Made by a program: the position numbers and the translations under genes
Source: Streptomyces sp. CBMA29
GTDB lineage: Bacteria; Actinomycetota; Actinomycetes; Streptomycetales; Streptomycetaceae
DNA: 37,601 nucleotides
NCBI RefSeq assembly: GCF_014596445.1
Contig: NZ_MECL01000039.1
Coordinates: 1-37,601, forward strand
Direction: 5' to 3'
Part shown: positions 7,687 to 16,898 of the stretch, one piece after another
How the letters are laid out: every line of letters starts with the position of its first letter
Position numbering within the stretch: position 1 is the first letter of the stretch
The notes under the pieces: model-generated
Told to the model about the DNA's origin: nothing
The model's database searches: none
What the model saw: only the letters and a program-made list of their open reading frames with translations

Positions 7687-9825
7687 ATGCAAGTCTGGCC
7701 GGGTCAGTCGTACCCCCTGGGTGCCACCTTCGACGGCGCGGGCACCAACTTCGCCGTCTTCTCCGAGGTGGCGTCCCGTATCGAGCTGTGTCTGCTGCAC
7801 GACGACGGGTCGGAGACGGCTGTCGAGCTGCGCGAGGCGGACGCCTTCGTACGGCACGCCTACCTGCCGGGGGTGATGCCTGGTCAGCGGTACGGCTTCC
7901 GGGTGCACGGGCCCTACGACCCGCCCCGCGGCCACCGCTGCAACTCCGCGAAGCTGCTCCTCGACCCGTACGCCAAGGCGATGAGCGGCAGCATCGACTG
8001 GGACGAGGCGGTCTACGGCTACCGCTTCGGACAGCCCGACTCGCGCAACGATCTGGACTCCGCCCCGCACACCATGACGTCCGTCGTGGTGAATCCGTAC
8101 TTCGACTGGGCCGACGACCGCGCTCCGCGGATCGATTATCACAAGACCATCATCTACGAGGCCCACGTCAAGGGCCTGACGATGACTCACCCGGGCCTTC
8201 CCGAAGAGATCCGGGGCACCTACGCGGCGCTCGCTCACCCGGCCGTGATCGGCCATCTGGTGGAACTCGGGGTGACGACACTGGAGCTGATGCCGGTGCA
8301 TCAGTTCATCCAGGACCACCGTCTGGTGGACGCGGGCCTCGCGAACTACTGGGGTTACAACACCATCGGCTTTTTCGCGCCGCACCATTCCTACTGCTCG
8401 CTGGGCGACCGCGGGCAGCAGGTGCTGGAGTTCAAGACGGCGGTCCGCGCGCTGCACCGGGCCGGGATCGAGGTGATCCTGGACGTGGTCTACAACCACA
8501 CGGCCGAGGGCAGCCACCTCGGGCCGACGCTGTCGCTGCGCGGCCTGGACAACGCCTCGTACTACCGGCTCGGCGGCGACAAGCGGTACTACACGGACAC
8601 CACAGGCACCGGCAACAGCCTGCTGATGCGCAGTCCGCACGTCCTCCAGCTCATCATGGACAGCCTGCGGTACTGGGTCACCGAGATGCACGTGGACGGC
8701 TTCCGCTTCGACCTCGCGGCCACGCTGGCCCGGCAGTTCCACGAGGTGGACCGGCTCTCCTCGTTCTTCGACCTGGTCCAGCAGGACCCGGTGGTCTCGC
8801 AGGTGAAGCTGATCGCCGAGCCGTGGGACGTCGGCGAGGGCGGCTACCAGGTGGGCAACTTCCCGCCCCTGTGGACCGAGTGGAACGGGAAGTTCCGCGA
8901 CACGGTACGGGACCTGTGGCGCGGCGAGAGCGCCACGCTCGCCGAGTTCGGCTCCCGGCTGACCGGTTCCTCCGACCTCTACCAGGACGACGGCCGCCGC
9001 CCGCTGGCCTCGGTCAACTTCGTCACCTGCCACGACGGTTTCACGCTGCGCGACCTGGTGTCGTACAACGACAAGCGCAACGACGCCAACGGCGAGAACA
9101 ACCGTGACGGCGAGAGCTTCAACCGGTCGTGGAACTGCGGCGCGGAGGGGCCGACGGAGGACGAGAAGGTGCGGTCGCTGCGCGGGCGGCAGATGCGCAA
9201 CTTCCTCGCCACGCTGATGCTCTCGCAGGGCGTGCCGATGATCTCGCACGGCGACGAGTTCGGCCGCACCCAGAAGGGCAACAACAACGTCTACTGCCAG
9301 GACAACGAACTGGCGTGGGTGTCCTGGCCCGGCAAGCCGGACGAGGGCGGGCCGAACGACGAGGCGCAGCAGTTGCACGAGTTCCTGCGCACGATGGTGT
9401 GGCTGCGGCGCGACCATGCCGTGTTCAGGCGGCGCCGCTTCTTCCACGGACGGCCGGTCGAGGGCACGCACGACGAGCTGTCGGACATCGCCTGGTTCAC
9501 GCCCGAGGGGCAGGAGATGGCGCAGCGCGACTGGCAGGCCGCGCACGCCAGGTCGATGTCGGTCTTCCTCAACGGCAACGCGATCTCCGAGCCGGGTCCG
9601 CGCGGCGAGCCGGTCACCGACGACTCGTTCCTGCTGATGGTCAACGCGGCCCCGAAACCGCAGGAGTTCGTGATCCCGGTCAACCACGGCATGGAGTGGC
9701 AGCTCGTGGTGGACACGCGGTTGGCCGAGGGCGTCCCGCCGGGCACCGGCCAGCGCGTGCGGGCCGGGGACCGGGTGGAACTGGCCGACCGCAGCATGGT
9801 GGTGCTCCAGCGCCCGGCGATGTAG
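7687..9825 (+). CDS. glgX: Glycogen debranching enzyme GlgX (isoamylase type)
   Basis: A 712-residue GH13 enzyme that cleaves alpha-1,6 branches of glycogen, releasing linear maltodextrins. The N-terminal CBM48-like module (GATFDGAGTNFAVFSE) is followed by the barrel with DVVYNH, the nucleophile Asp342 in GFRFDLA, the acid Glu378 in AEPWD and the transition-state Asp450 in CHDG. Length is normal for the family. ATG 7687 lies after GGAAGAG. Products feed TreY/TreZ downstream, so this is the entry step of the trehalose block. The 261-base gap to the divergent HEPN gene is moderately AT-rich, with TTGACC at 7495 and TTGACT at 7504, but no matching -10 is obvious. A debranching TreX label would be equivalent. 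Confidence 0.95.
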   Translation: MQVWPGQSYPLGATFDGAGTNFAVFSEVASRIELCLLHDDGSETAVELREADAFVRHAYLPGVMPGQRYGFRVHGPYDPPRGHRCNSAKLLLDPYAKAMSGSIDWDEAVYGYRFGQPDSRNDLDSAPHTMTSVVVNPYFDWADDRAPRIDYHKTIIYEAHVKGLTMTHPGLPEEIRGTYAALAHPAVIGHLVELGVTTLELMPVHQFIQDHRLVDAGLANYWGYNTIGFFAPHHSYCSLGDRGQQVLEFKTAVRALHRAGIEVILDVVYNHTAEGSHLGPTLSLRGLDNASYYRLGGDKRYYTDTTGTGNSLLMRSPHVLQLIMDSLRYWVTEMHVDGFRFDLAATLARQFHEVDRLSSFFDLVQQDPVVSQVKLIAEPWDVGEGGYQVGNFPPLWTEWNGKFRDTVRDLWRGESATLAEFGSRLTGSSDLYQDDGRRPLASVNFVTCHDGFTLRDLVSYNDKRNDANGENNRDGESFNRSWNCGAEGPTEDEKVRSLRGRQMRNFLATLMLSQGVPMISHGDEFGRTQKGNNNVYCQDNELAWVSWPGKPDEGGPNDEAQQLHEFLRTMVWLRRDHAVFRRRRFFHGRPVEGTHDELSDIAWFTPEGQEMAQRDWQAAHARSMSVFLNGNAISEPGPRGEPVTDDSFLLMVNAAPKPQEFVIPVNHGMEWQLVVDTRLAEGVPPGTGQRVRAGDRVELADRSMVVLQRPAM

Positions 9826-9969
9826 GAACGCGCACCGACACGTAGTGGCGCGCCCACCCGCGCGGTCACTGCGGTCACACGGCTCCGATTTCGGCGATAC
9901 GGACGGCGTCCGGGGAGACCCGGGCGCGTTCGGCCGCTTCCCGGCCGGATCCGGGGTAGAGAAGACCTC

Positions 9970-12516
9970 ATGACCGGACTTCCCGTGACGCCCTCCGCCA
10001 CCTACCGGGTGCAGGTGCAGCCCGGCTTCACCTTCGCCGACACCGCCGCGCACGTGCCGTACCTGGCCTCGCTCGGCGTCTCGCACCTGCATCTGTCGCC
10101 CGTCCTCGAAGCGGTGCCCGGCTCCACCCACGGCTACGACGTGGTGGACCACTCCCGGGTACGCGAGGAACTGGGCGGCGAGCAGGGCCTGCGGGCGCTG
10201 TCGCACACCGCCCGCGAGCACGGCCTCGGGCTGATCCTGGACATCGTCCCCAACCACATGGCGGTGCCCGCGCCCGAACACCTCAACGGCCCGCTGTGGG
10301 AGGTGCTGCGCGACGGTCCCGGCTCCGCGTACGCCGACTGGTTCGACATCGACTGGGCGGCACTGGGCGGCAAGGTGCTGCTGCCCGTGCTGGGCGACCC
10401 CCTGCCCGACGTCCTCGGACAGCTCTCGGTGGTCTCGGACAAGCGCGCGGGCGGCGAGGTGCTGCGCTACTACGACCACCGGTTCCCGCTGCGGCCGGGC
10501 ACGGAGAATCTGCCGCTGCCGGAGCTGGTGGACGCGCAGTGGTATCAGTTGGCGTACTGGCGGCAGGCCCGCACGGAGCTGAACTACCGCCGCTTCTTCA
10601 CGATCTCCGACCTGATCGCGGTCCGCGTCGAGCGGCAGGACGTCTTCGAGGCCACCCACGCGACCGTGCTGCGGCTGCTGCGCGAAGGCGTCGCCGACGG
10701 GCTGCGGATCGACCACCCGGACGGCCTCGCCGACCCGGCGGGCTATCTGCGCCGCCTGGCCGAGGCCAGCGACGGGCGGTGGACGGTGGTGGAGAAGATC
10801 CTCCAGCGCGACGAGGCGCTGCCGGCCGACTGGGCGTGCGCGGGCACCACCGGATACGACGCGCTCGACCGGATCGACGGGCTGTTCACCGACCCGGCGG
10901 GCGTCGCCGAAGTGACCGACTTCTACCGGGAGTTCACCGGCGCGGAGGACGACCGCGGCGGCCGGTGGGAGCCGACCGCGCGGAGCGCGGCCCACCGCAT
11001 CGTCGGCCACGACCTCGCCGCGGAGGTCTCCCGCCTGGCGGCGAGCGCACAGCGGGCGCAGCGCCCTGGCACGGGCGGCGGGGCACCGGGCGGGGCCCCG
11101 GGCGGGGCTGAAGGCGCGGCGCGGCCGGTAACAGCCGAGCACCAGGACACCGACCCTTACACGGCGCCCTATGCGACGGCCGTGCTGGAAGAGGCGCTGC
11201 GCGAGCTGCTGGTCCGTATCCCGGTCTACCGCCCGTACGTGCGCCCTGGCACCCCGGCGACGTCCGGCGACACCATGATGGTGACCGAGGCCGCCTCCGG
11301 TGCGGCGGAGGCCGCGGACCGGCGGCTCGCCCCGGCGATCGGCCTGCTGCGCGACCTGGCACTCGGCCGCCCGGCCGAGGGCGCGACGGTGCCCGGTGAG
11401 GACGCCGACGACTTCGCCGTCCGCTTCGCTCAGGTCGCCTCCGCGCTGCACGCCAAGTCCGTCGAGGACACCGCCTTCTACCGCTACTCGCCGCTGCTGT
11501 CGCTGTGCGAGGTCGGCCGCAGCCCCGCGCATCCGGCGGCGGCCCCGGAGGAATTCCACGCCTATTGCGCGCGGATCCAGCGCGACCACCCCGGCACCGG
11601 CACCGTCCTGTCCACGCACGACACCAAGCGCAGCGCCGACCTGCGGCTGCGGCTGGCCGTCCTGTCCGAAGTCCCCGACGCCTGGCGGGAGTGGATGGGA
11701 GGCCGCGAGGTCCGCGCCGAGCGGTCCGACGACGCGTCCGCGCCCGACCGGCACACCGCGTACACCGTCTTCCAGACCGGCGTCGGCCTCGGCTTCTGCC
11801 ACCCCGGCCGACTGGTGCCCGCCGCGCTCAAGGCGGTCCGCGAGGCGGGCCTGCGCACCTCGTGGACCGAGCAGGACGAGGCGTACGAGAAGGCCGTCAC
11901 CGACTTCACCGAGCAGGGCCCGTGCGGCGCGGGCGTCTACGACGTCGGCGAATTCGTCAACTTCCTCGCCCCGTACGCCGATGCCAACGCGCTCGGCGCG
12001 GCGCTGCTGCACCTGACGATGCCGGGGGTGCCCGACGTCTACCAGAACACCGAATTCCCGGTGTACACCCTGGTCGACCCGGACAACCGCGGCCCGATGA
12101 ACGGGCCGGTCGGCGGCACCCAGCGGTTCGGCGTCGACCGCATTCTGGACCGCCTGCTGGACGGCGCCGCGCCGGACTCCTTCGACGAGGCCAAGCTGCG
12201 TCTGACCGCCGTGGCGCTCCGGCTGCGGCGCGACCGCCCCGAGTGGTACGGGCCCACCGCCTCGTACATCCCCCTCGTCGCGCGGGGACCGGCCGGTGAC
12301 CACTGCCTCGCCTTCCTGCGCGGCGGCTCCGCCCTCACCGTCGTCACCCGGCTCTCCGCCCGCCTCACCGCGGCGGGCGGCTGGCGCGAGGCGGCGCTGC
12401 CGCTCCCCCCGGGCCGCTGGCACGACCGCCTGGGCGGCGGAACGTACGAAGGCGCGGCCCCGCTGGCCGAGTTGCTGGGCCGCAGCCCTGTGGCCCTGCT
12501 GACCCCGGAGGGGTGA
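9970..12516 (+). CDS. treY: Maltooligosyl trehalose synthase TreY
   Basis: An 848-residue GH13 intramolecular transglycosylase that turns the reducing end of maltodextrins into a terminal trehalosyl unit. It opens with the family's TYRVQVQPGFTF and has DIVPNHMA, Asp248 in GLRIDHPDGLADP, Glu275 in VVEKIL and Asp551 in STHDTKRS. A low-complexity Gly/Pro/Ala insert sits at about residues 360-390, which partly explains a length greater than usual. A possible -10 (TAGAGA, 9957-9962) lies seven bases before ATG 9970 and no good ribosome site is present, so leaderless translation is possible. The gap to glgX is 144 bases, so separate transcription is likely. A terminator hairpin follows. Confidence 0.95.
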   Translation: MTGLPVTPSATYRVQVQPGFTFADTAAHVPYLASLGVSHLHLSPVLEAVPGSTHGYDVVDHSRVREELGGEQGLRALSHTAREHGLGLILDIVPNHMAVPAPEHLNGPLWEVLRDGPGSAYADWFDIDWAALGGKVLLPVLGDPLPDVLGQLSVVSDKRAGGEVLRYYDHRFPLRPGTENLPLPELVDAQWYQLAYWRQARTELNYRRFFTISDLIAVRVERQDVFEATHATVLRLLREGVADGLRIDHPDGLADPAGYLRRLAEASDGRWTVVEKILQRDEALPADWACAGTTGYDALDRIDGLFTDPAGVAEVTDFYREFTGAEDDRGGRWEPTARSAAHRIVGHDLAAEVSRLAASAQRAQRPGTGGGAPGGAPGGAEGAARPVTAEHQDTDPYTAPYATAVLEEALRELLVRIPVYRPYVRPGTPATSGDTMMVTEAASGAAEAADRRLAPAIGLLRDLALGRPAEGATVPGEDADDFAVRFAQVASALHAKSVEDTAFYRYSPLLSLCEVGRSPAHPAAAPEEFHAYCARIQRDHPGTGTVLSTHDTKRSADLRLRLAVLSEVPDAWREWMGGREVRAERSDDASAPDRHTAYTVFQTGVGLGFCHPGRLVPAALKAVREAGLRTSWTEQDEAYEKAVTDFTEQGPCGAGVYDVGEFVNFLAPYADANALGAALLHLTMPGVPDVYQNTEFPVYTLVDPDNRGPMNGPVGGTQRFGVDRILDRLLDGAAPDSFDEAKLRLTAVALRLRRDRPEWYGPTASYIPLVARGPAGDHCLAFLRGGSALTVVTRLSARLTAAGGWREAALPLPPGRWHDRLGGGTYEGAAPLAELLGRSPVALLTPEG

Positions 12517-12588
12517 GCACGCAGGGGTGAAGCCCGCAGGGCAGGGGCGAGCCGCCCACGCCCGCTCCCGCGCACCCGCGTCGACGTC

Positions 12589-12626
12589 CCGACAAGGCCG
12601 CCGCGTAAAACCGGTGGCCTTGTCGG
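12589..12626 (+). terminator. Terminator hairpin after treY
   Basis: CCGACAAGGCC (12589-12599) pairs perfectly with GGCCTTGTCGG (12616-12626), an 11-bp stem around an A-containing 16-base loop that can extend the stem with CCG/CGG. It separates treY from the GNAT transcription unit. The right arm overlaps the place where a -35 for the next gene would fall. Confidence 0.7.
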
Positions 12627-12657
12627 CCGCCGCCCGCCTAGGGTGCTGATCACGCCC

Positions 12658-12690
12658 ATGACCGGACGAGGAAGGAGGCGAGAGCGATGA
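12658..12690 (+). CDS. Mini-ORF 1 in the GNAT leader, Arg-rich (10 codons)
   Basis: ATG 12658 opens MTGRGRRRER and stops at TGA 12688-12690. Five of ten residues are arginine and all use codons that are rare in Streptomyces (CGA or AGG). The AGG-AGG pair also forms the ribosome site of the next mini-ORF. Its stop overlaps that ORF's start as ATGA. A -10-like TAGGGT at 12639-12644 would place the transcript start about seven bases before this ATG. Translation is not proven, and the coding call may be incidental to the purine-rich ribosome site. Confidence 0.35.
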   Translation: MTGRGRRRER

Positions 12691-12737
12691 CGTACATCAC
12701 TGTGCCGCGCTCCCGCCCCTCCGCAGGGCGTCCGTAG
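12687..12737 (+). CDS. Mini-ORF 2, candidate leader peptide upstream of GNAT
   Basis: ATG 12687 encodes the 16-residue MTYITVPRSRPSAGRP and ends at TAG 12735-12737. GGAAGGAGG sits upstream at suitable spacing, one of the best ribosome sites in the window, which is hard to explain unless the peptide is translated. Its Pro/Arg-rich second half (PRSRPSAGRP) is of a kind that can slow ribosomes. The codons for residues 7-10 overlap a segment complementary to the leader downstream. Function as an attenuator peptide is inferred. Confidence 0.55.
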   Translation: MTYITVPRSRPSAGRP

Positions 12738-12780
12738 ATCCACGGGGAGATGGTCCCGGGAGCGCTCCGTTGAACTCCCG
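12707..12780 (+). promoter_or_regulatory. Candidate translational attenuator before the GNAT gene
   Basis: GCGCTCCCG inside mini-ORF 2 (12707-12715) is perfectly complementary to CGGGAGCGC (12757-12765). The first six bases of that second segment can instead pair with CTCCCG (12775-12780), which directly abuts the GNAT ribosome site AAGGAA (12781-12786). The two pairings exclude each other, so a ribosome sitting on the mini-ORF would change structure next to the ribosome site. Complementarity of this length can arise by chance in GC-rich DNA. Confidence 0.4.
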
Positions 12781-12796
12781 AAGGAATCGCTTCATC

Positions 12797-13747
12797 ATGT
12801 CCGATCTGATGTTCCGCCCGCTCGTCGCGGGCGAGTCCGCCCTGTTCAACTCCCTTGCCGAGACGGAATCCGGCACGCGCACCGGCAGCGGCGACGCGTT
12901 CGTCGGCCGCGCCCTGCTCGGCCAGTCCTTCGCGACCCTCGACGCGGGCGGCGAGTACCGGCCCGAGTGGTCGTGGGTCGCGCTGCGCGGCGCGAAGGTC
13001 GTCGCGCGGGCCGCGTGGTGGGCCAAGCCCGAGGACAGCGAGCCGCTGGCCCTGGACTGGTTCGACTTCGCCGAGGGCGAAGCGGAGGCCGCCGCCGAAC
13101 TGCTCCGCGCCGCGCCGCTGACCACCGAGTACAGCCTGCTGCTGCCGCCCGACTGGCGCGAGCGCCCCGACGTGACGGCGGCGGCGCGGAGCCGCGCGGC
13201 GGCCGTCGAGGCGGCGGGGCTGCGCGAGTTGGTCGAACGGTACCGCTACGAGTGGACGGCGGACTGCCCGCTGCCGCCGCGCACCGGGCGTCTTGAGTAC
13301 CGGCCCGAGCCGGACGACGCCGCCTTCCGGGCCGTCATGGCCCGCGTCATGGAGGGCACGCTCGACGCCCACGACCGCCGGATGATCGCCGAACAGGGCC
13401 TGGAGGCCGCCCTCGACGAGGCCATCGGCTTCTTCGACTGGTTCCCCTCGCCCGCCGACTGGCGGCGGGTGGCGTACACCCCGGACGGCGAGGTGGCCGG
13501 ACTGCACGTGCCCGCCCACAATCCGGGCGGCCCGTGCGTCGGCTTCATCGCCGTGGTGCCCGAGCAGCGCGGGCGCGGTTACTCGTACGACCTGCTGGTC
13601 GAGTGCACCCACGACCTGGTCGACCGCGGCGCGGCCAAGATCGCGGCGGCCACCGACCGGACGAATGTCCCGATGGCGCGGAATTTCGCGAAGGCGGGGT
13701 ATCCGATCGTCCAGGAGCGGATCGACTTCGTCCCCGACGGAGTGTGA
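12797..13747 (+). CDS. GNAT family N-acetyltransferase
   Basis: A 316-residue protein. The C-terminal part (about 230-310) is a GNAT fold with VAGLHVPAHNPGG, GFIAVVPEQRGRGYSYDLL (acetyl-CoA loop QxxGxG) and TDRTNVPMARNFAKAGY. The N-terminal half (MFRPLVAGESALF to about 110) looks like a second, degenerate GNAT half, as in tandem GNAT proteins. It should transfer an acetyl group from acetyl-CoA to an amine; the substrate is unknown. ATG 12797 has AAGGAA ten bases upstream; a TTG at 12770 is in frame but lies in the putative attenuator. The gene separates treY from treZ and has its own leader and terminator, so it is probably a self-contained unit. Confidence 0.85.
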   Translation: MSDLMFRPLVAGESALFNSLAETESGTRTGSGDAFVGRALLGQSFATLDAGGEYRPEWSWVALRGAKVVARAAWWAKPEDSEPLALDWFDFAEGEAEAAAELLRAAPLTTEYSLLLPPDWRERPDVTAAARSRAAAVEAAGLRELVERYRYEWTADCPLPPRTGRLEYRPEPDDAAFRAVMARVMEGTLDAHDRRMIAEQGLEAALDEAIGFFDWFPSPADWRRVAYTPDGEVAGLHVPAHNPGGPCVGFIAVVPEQRGRGYSYDLLVECTHDLVDRGAAKIAAATDRTNVPMARNFAKAGYPIVQERIDFVPDGV

Positions 13748-13803
13748 TGTTCGCCCGCTGATCCGCTCGCGGTGATGCGGGAGGCCGTTCCGTGGGCATG
13801 CAT

Positions 13804-13841
13804 GTGCCCGGGGTCCGTGGCGCGGCCACGGCCCCGGGCAC
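13804..13841 (+). terminator. Strong terminator hairpin after GNAT
   Basis: GTGCCCGGGG-T-CCGTGGC pairs with GCCACGG-CCCCGGGCAC across a GCG loop: 17 base pairs with one bulged T. It lies 57 bases after the GNAT stop. An overlapping smaller palindrome, GGGCATGCATGTGCCC, precedes it. Confidence 0.85.
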
Positions 13842-13872
13842 CCGCGAGGAACGCCTCGGGGGCGGCGGTATA

Positions 13873-13932
13873 AGAAGACCGGCGTACAGAAGACCGCCGC
13901 GCAGAAGACCGCCGTACAGAAGACCGAAGACG
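13873..13932 (+). repeat. 15-bp tandem repeat upstream of treZ
   Basis: Four tandem copies of AGAAGACCGSCGYRC occur at 13873, 13888, 13903 and 13918, the last diverging after AGAAGACCG. The run ends 27 bases before the treZ start and so lies in its leader or promoter. The copies are in multiples of three, but the translation does not look coding in any frame I followed. Confidence 0.85.
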
Positions 13933-13958
13933 CAGAACGAACCGGATGACAAGACCGG

Positions 13959-15721
<1,763 letters not shown>

Positions 15722-15725
<4 letters not shown>

Positions 15726-15874
15726 CACAGACGACCCCGACGCCTGACGCGGAAGCCCTCGCCGACTGCGTGCTGTGCGGCGAGCCGACCGAGTATCCGG
15801 CGAGCACGCGCGGCGCGACGTACTGCCCGGTGTGCGAGTGGCAGGAGGCGCAGCGCACCGCGTGCTCGGGCTGA
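15722..15874 (+). CDS. Small zinc-ribbon protein coupled to treZ
   Basis: Fifty residues with two CxxC pairs, CVLCGEPTEYP and YCPVCEWQEAQ, 16 residues apart, plus a last Cys near the C-terminus (TACSG). The spacing fits a zinc ribbon or rubredoxin-like knuckle. Its GTG start overlaps the treZ stop in GTGA, so the two are translationally coupled. The protein is soluble with no signal peptide. I do not know its function. Coupling suggests it is made in proportion to TreZ, but a housekeeping role sharing the transcript is equally possible. Confidence 0.75.
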
Positions 15875-15898
15875 ACGGCGTACCGGGGCCGCGGCCGG

Positions 15899-16879
15899 TC
15901 AGGTCTTGAGGAGCGCGACGCGGTTCTCCTCGATGTCGAAGTCGGCCTTCGGATAGGCCGGGTCGATCAGTTCGAGGTGTTCGAGCAGCAGCTTGGCGAC
16001 CGCCCAGTTCCGGTACCACTTGCGGTCGGACGGCACCACGTGCCAGGGCGCGGCGTCGGTCGAGCAGCGCTCAAGGGCCACCTCGTACGCCTTCTGGTAT
16101 GCGGGCCACAGCGCGCGCTCGCTGATGTCACCGGGGTTGAACTTCCAGTGCTTGTCCGGGTTGTCGAGCCGCTTCAGCAGCCGCTCGCGCTGCTTGTCGT
16201 AGCTGATGTGCAGGAAGATCTTGACGACCGTGACGCCGTCGTCGGCGAGCGACTGCTCGAAACGGTTGATGACGCTGTAGCGGCGGCTCCAGGTGGCGCG
16301 CGGCACGAGGTCGCGCACGCGGGCGATCAGCACGTCCTCGTAGTGCGAACGGTCGAAGACGCCCAGCTCGCCGGGGCGGGGCAGCGCGCGGCGGATGCGC
16401 CACAGGAAGGGGTGCTGGCGCTCCTCCTCGGTGGGTGCCTTGAACGCGGTGACGCGGATGCCCGACGGGTTCAGCCCGGAGGACACGTGCTTGACGGTGC
16501 CGCCCTTGCCCGAGGTGTCCATGCCCTGGAGCACCAGCAGCACGCAGTGCGGGTCGCCCGCGGTGCTCTGCGCCCACAGCCGCTCCTGGAATTCGGCCAG
16601 CTTGGCGCGCAGCTCCGCGGTCGCGGCCAGGGCCGTCGCCTTGTCGCGCGGGCCGCCGGGGGTCGCGGAGGGGTCGTACGCCCGCAGGTTGACCGGTCCG
16701 CCGCCGGGCGGGACGCGCAGCAGGGAGCGCAGGCCCGGGTCCTTCTGCGCCTTCTTGGCGGCGGCGTCGGCGTCGGCGTGCTTGCCGCCCCGCCCGTCCT
16801 CGTGCGCGTGCCGGTCGACGTGCGCGTGTTCGGCGCCGTGCTTGCCCTTGCCCTTGTCCTTGCTGCCGCTCTTGACCAT
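15899..16879 (-). CDS. Polyphosphate kinase 2 family (PPK2) nucleotide kinase
   Basis: A 326-residue P-loop enzyme that transfers phosphate between polyphosphate and nucleotides. The core shows Walker A GMDTSGKGG (119-127), the lid region AFKAPTEEERQHPFLWRI, and the Walker B-type FDRSHYEDVL (Asp176). SDRKWYRNWAVAKLL near the C-terminus is also typical. Residues 1-45 are an extra charged tail rich in Lys, His and Asp with six histidines in about 30 residues. ATG 16879 has AGGA eight bases upstream. It lies 19 bases downstream of zapE on the same strand, so the two probably share a transcript. Preference for AMP or ADP cannot be assigned from motifs alone. Confidence 0.92.
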   Translation of the reverse strand: MVKSGSKDKGKGKHGAEHAHVDRHAHEDGRGGKHADADAAAKKAQKDPGLRSLLRVPPGGGPVNLRAYDPSATPGGPRDKATALAATAELRAKLAEFQERLWAQSTAGDPHCVLLVLQGMDTSGKGGTVKHVSSGLNPSGIRVTAFKAPTEEERQHPFLWRIRRALPRPGELGVFDRSHYEDVLIARVRDLVPRATWSRRYSVINRFEQSLADDGVTVVKIFLHISYDKQRERLLKRLDNPDKHWKFNPGDISERALWPAYQKAYEVALERCSTDAAPWHVVPSDRKWYRNWAVAKLLLEHLELIDPAYPKADFDIEENRVALLKT

Positions 16880-16898
16880 GCACCGATCCTGCGCCGGA

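Noticed and set aside
7561..12423. A 1,620-codon open frame on the minus strand opposite glgX and treY
   Set aside because: The translation is Arg/His/Gly/Val-rich with no family motif, and both plus-strand genes are certain. Long antisense frames are a by-product of G/C third-position bias.
12620..12644. TTGTCGGCC...TAGGGT as a third damage-type promoter, before the GNAT leader
   Set aside because: Ten bases instead of eight separate the two blocks and GCC replaces GTG. The first block is explained by the right arm of the treY terminator.
13873..13932. CRISPR-like array
   Set aside because: The units are 15 bp and directly adjacent with no spacers, and no cas gene is present. It is a plain tandem repeat.
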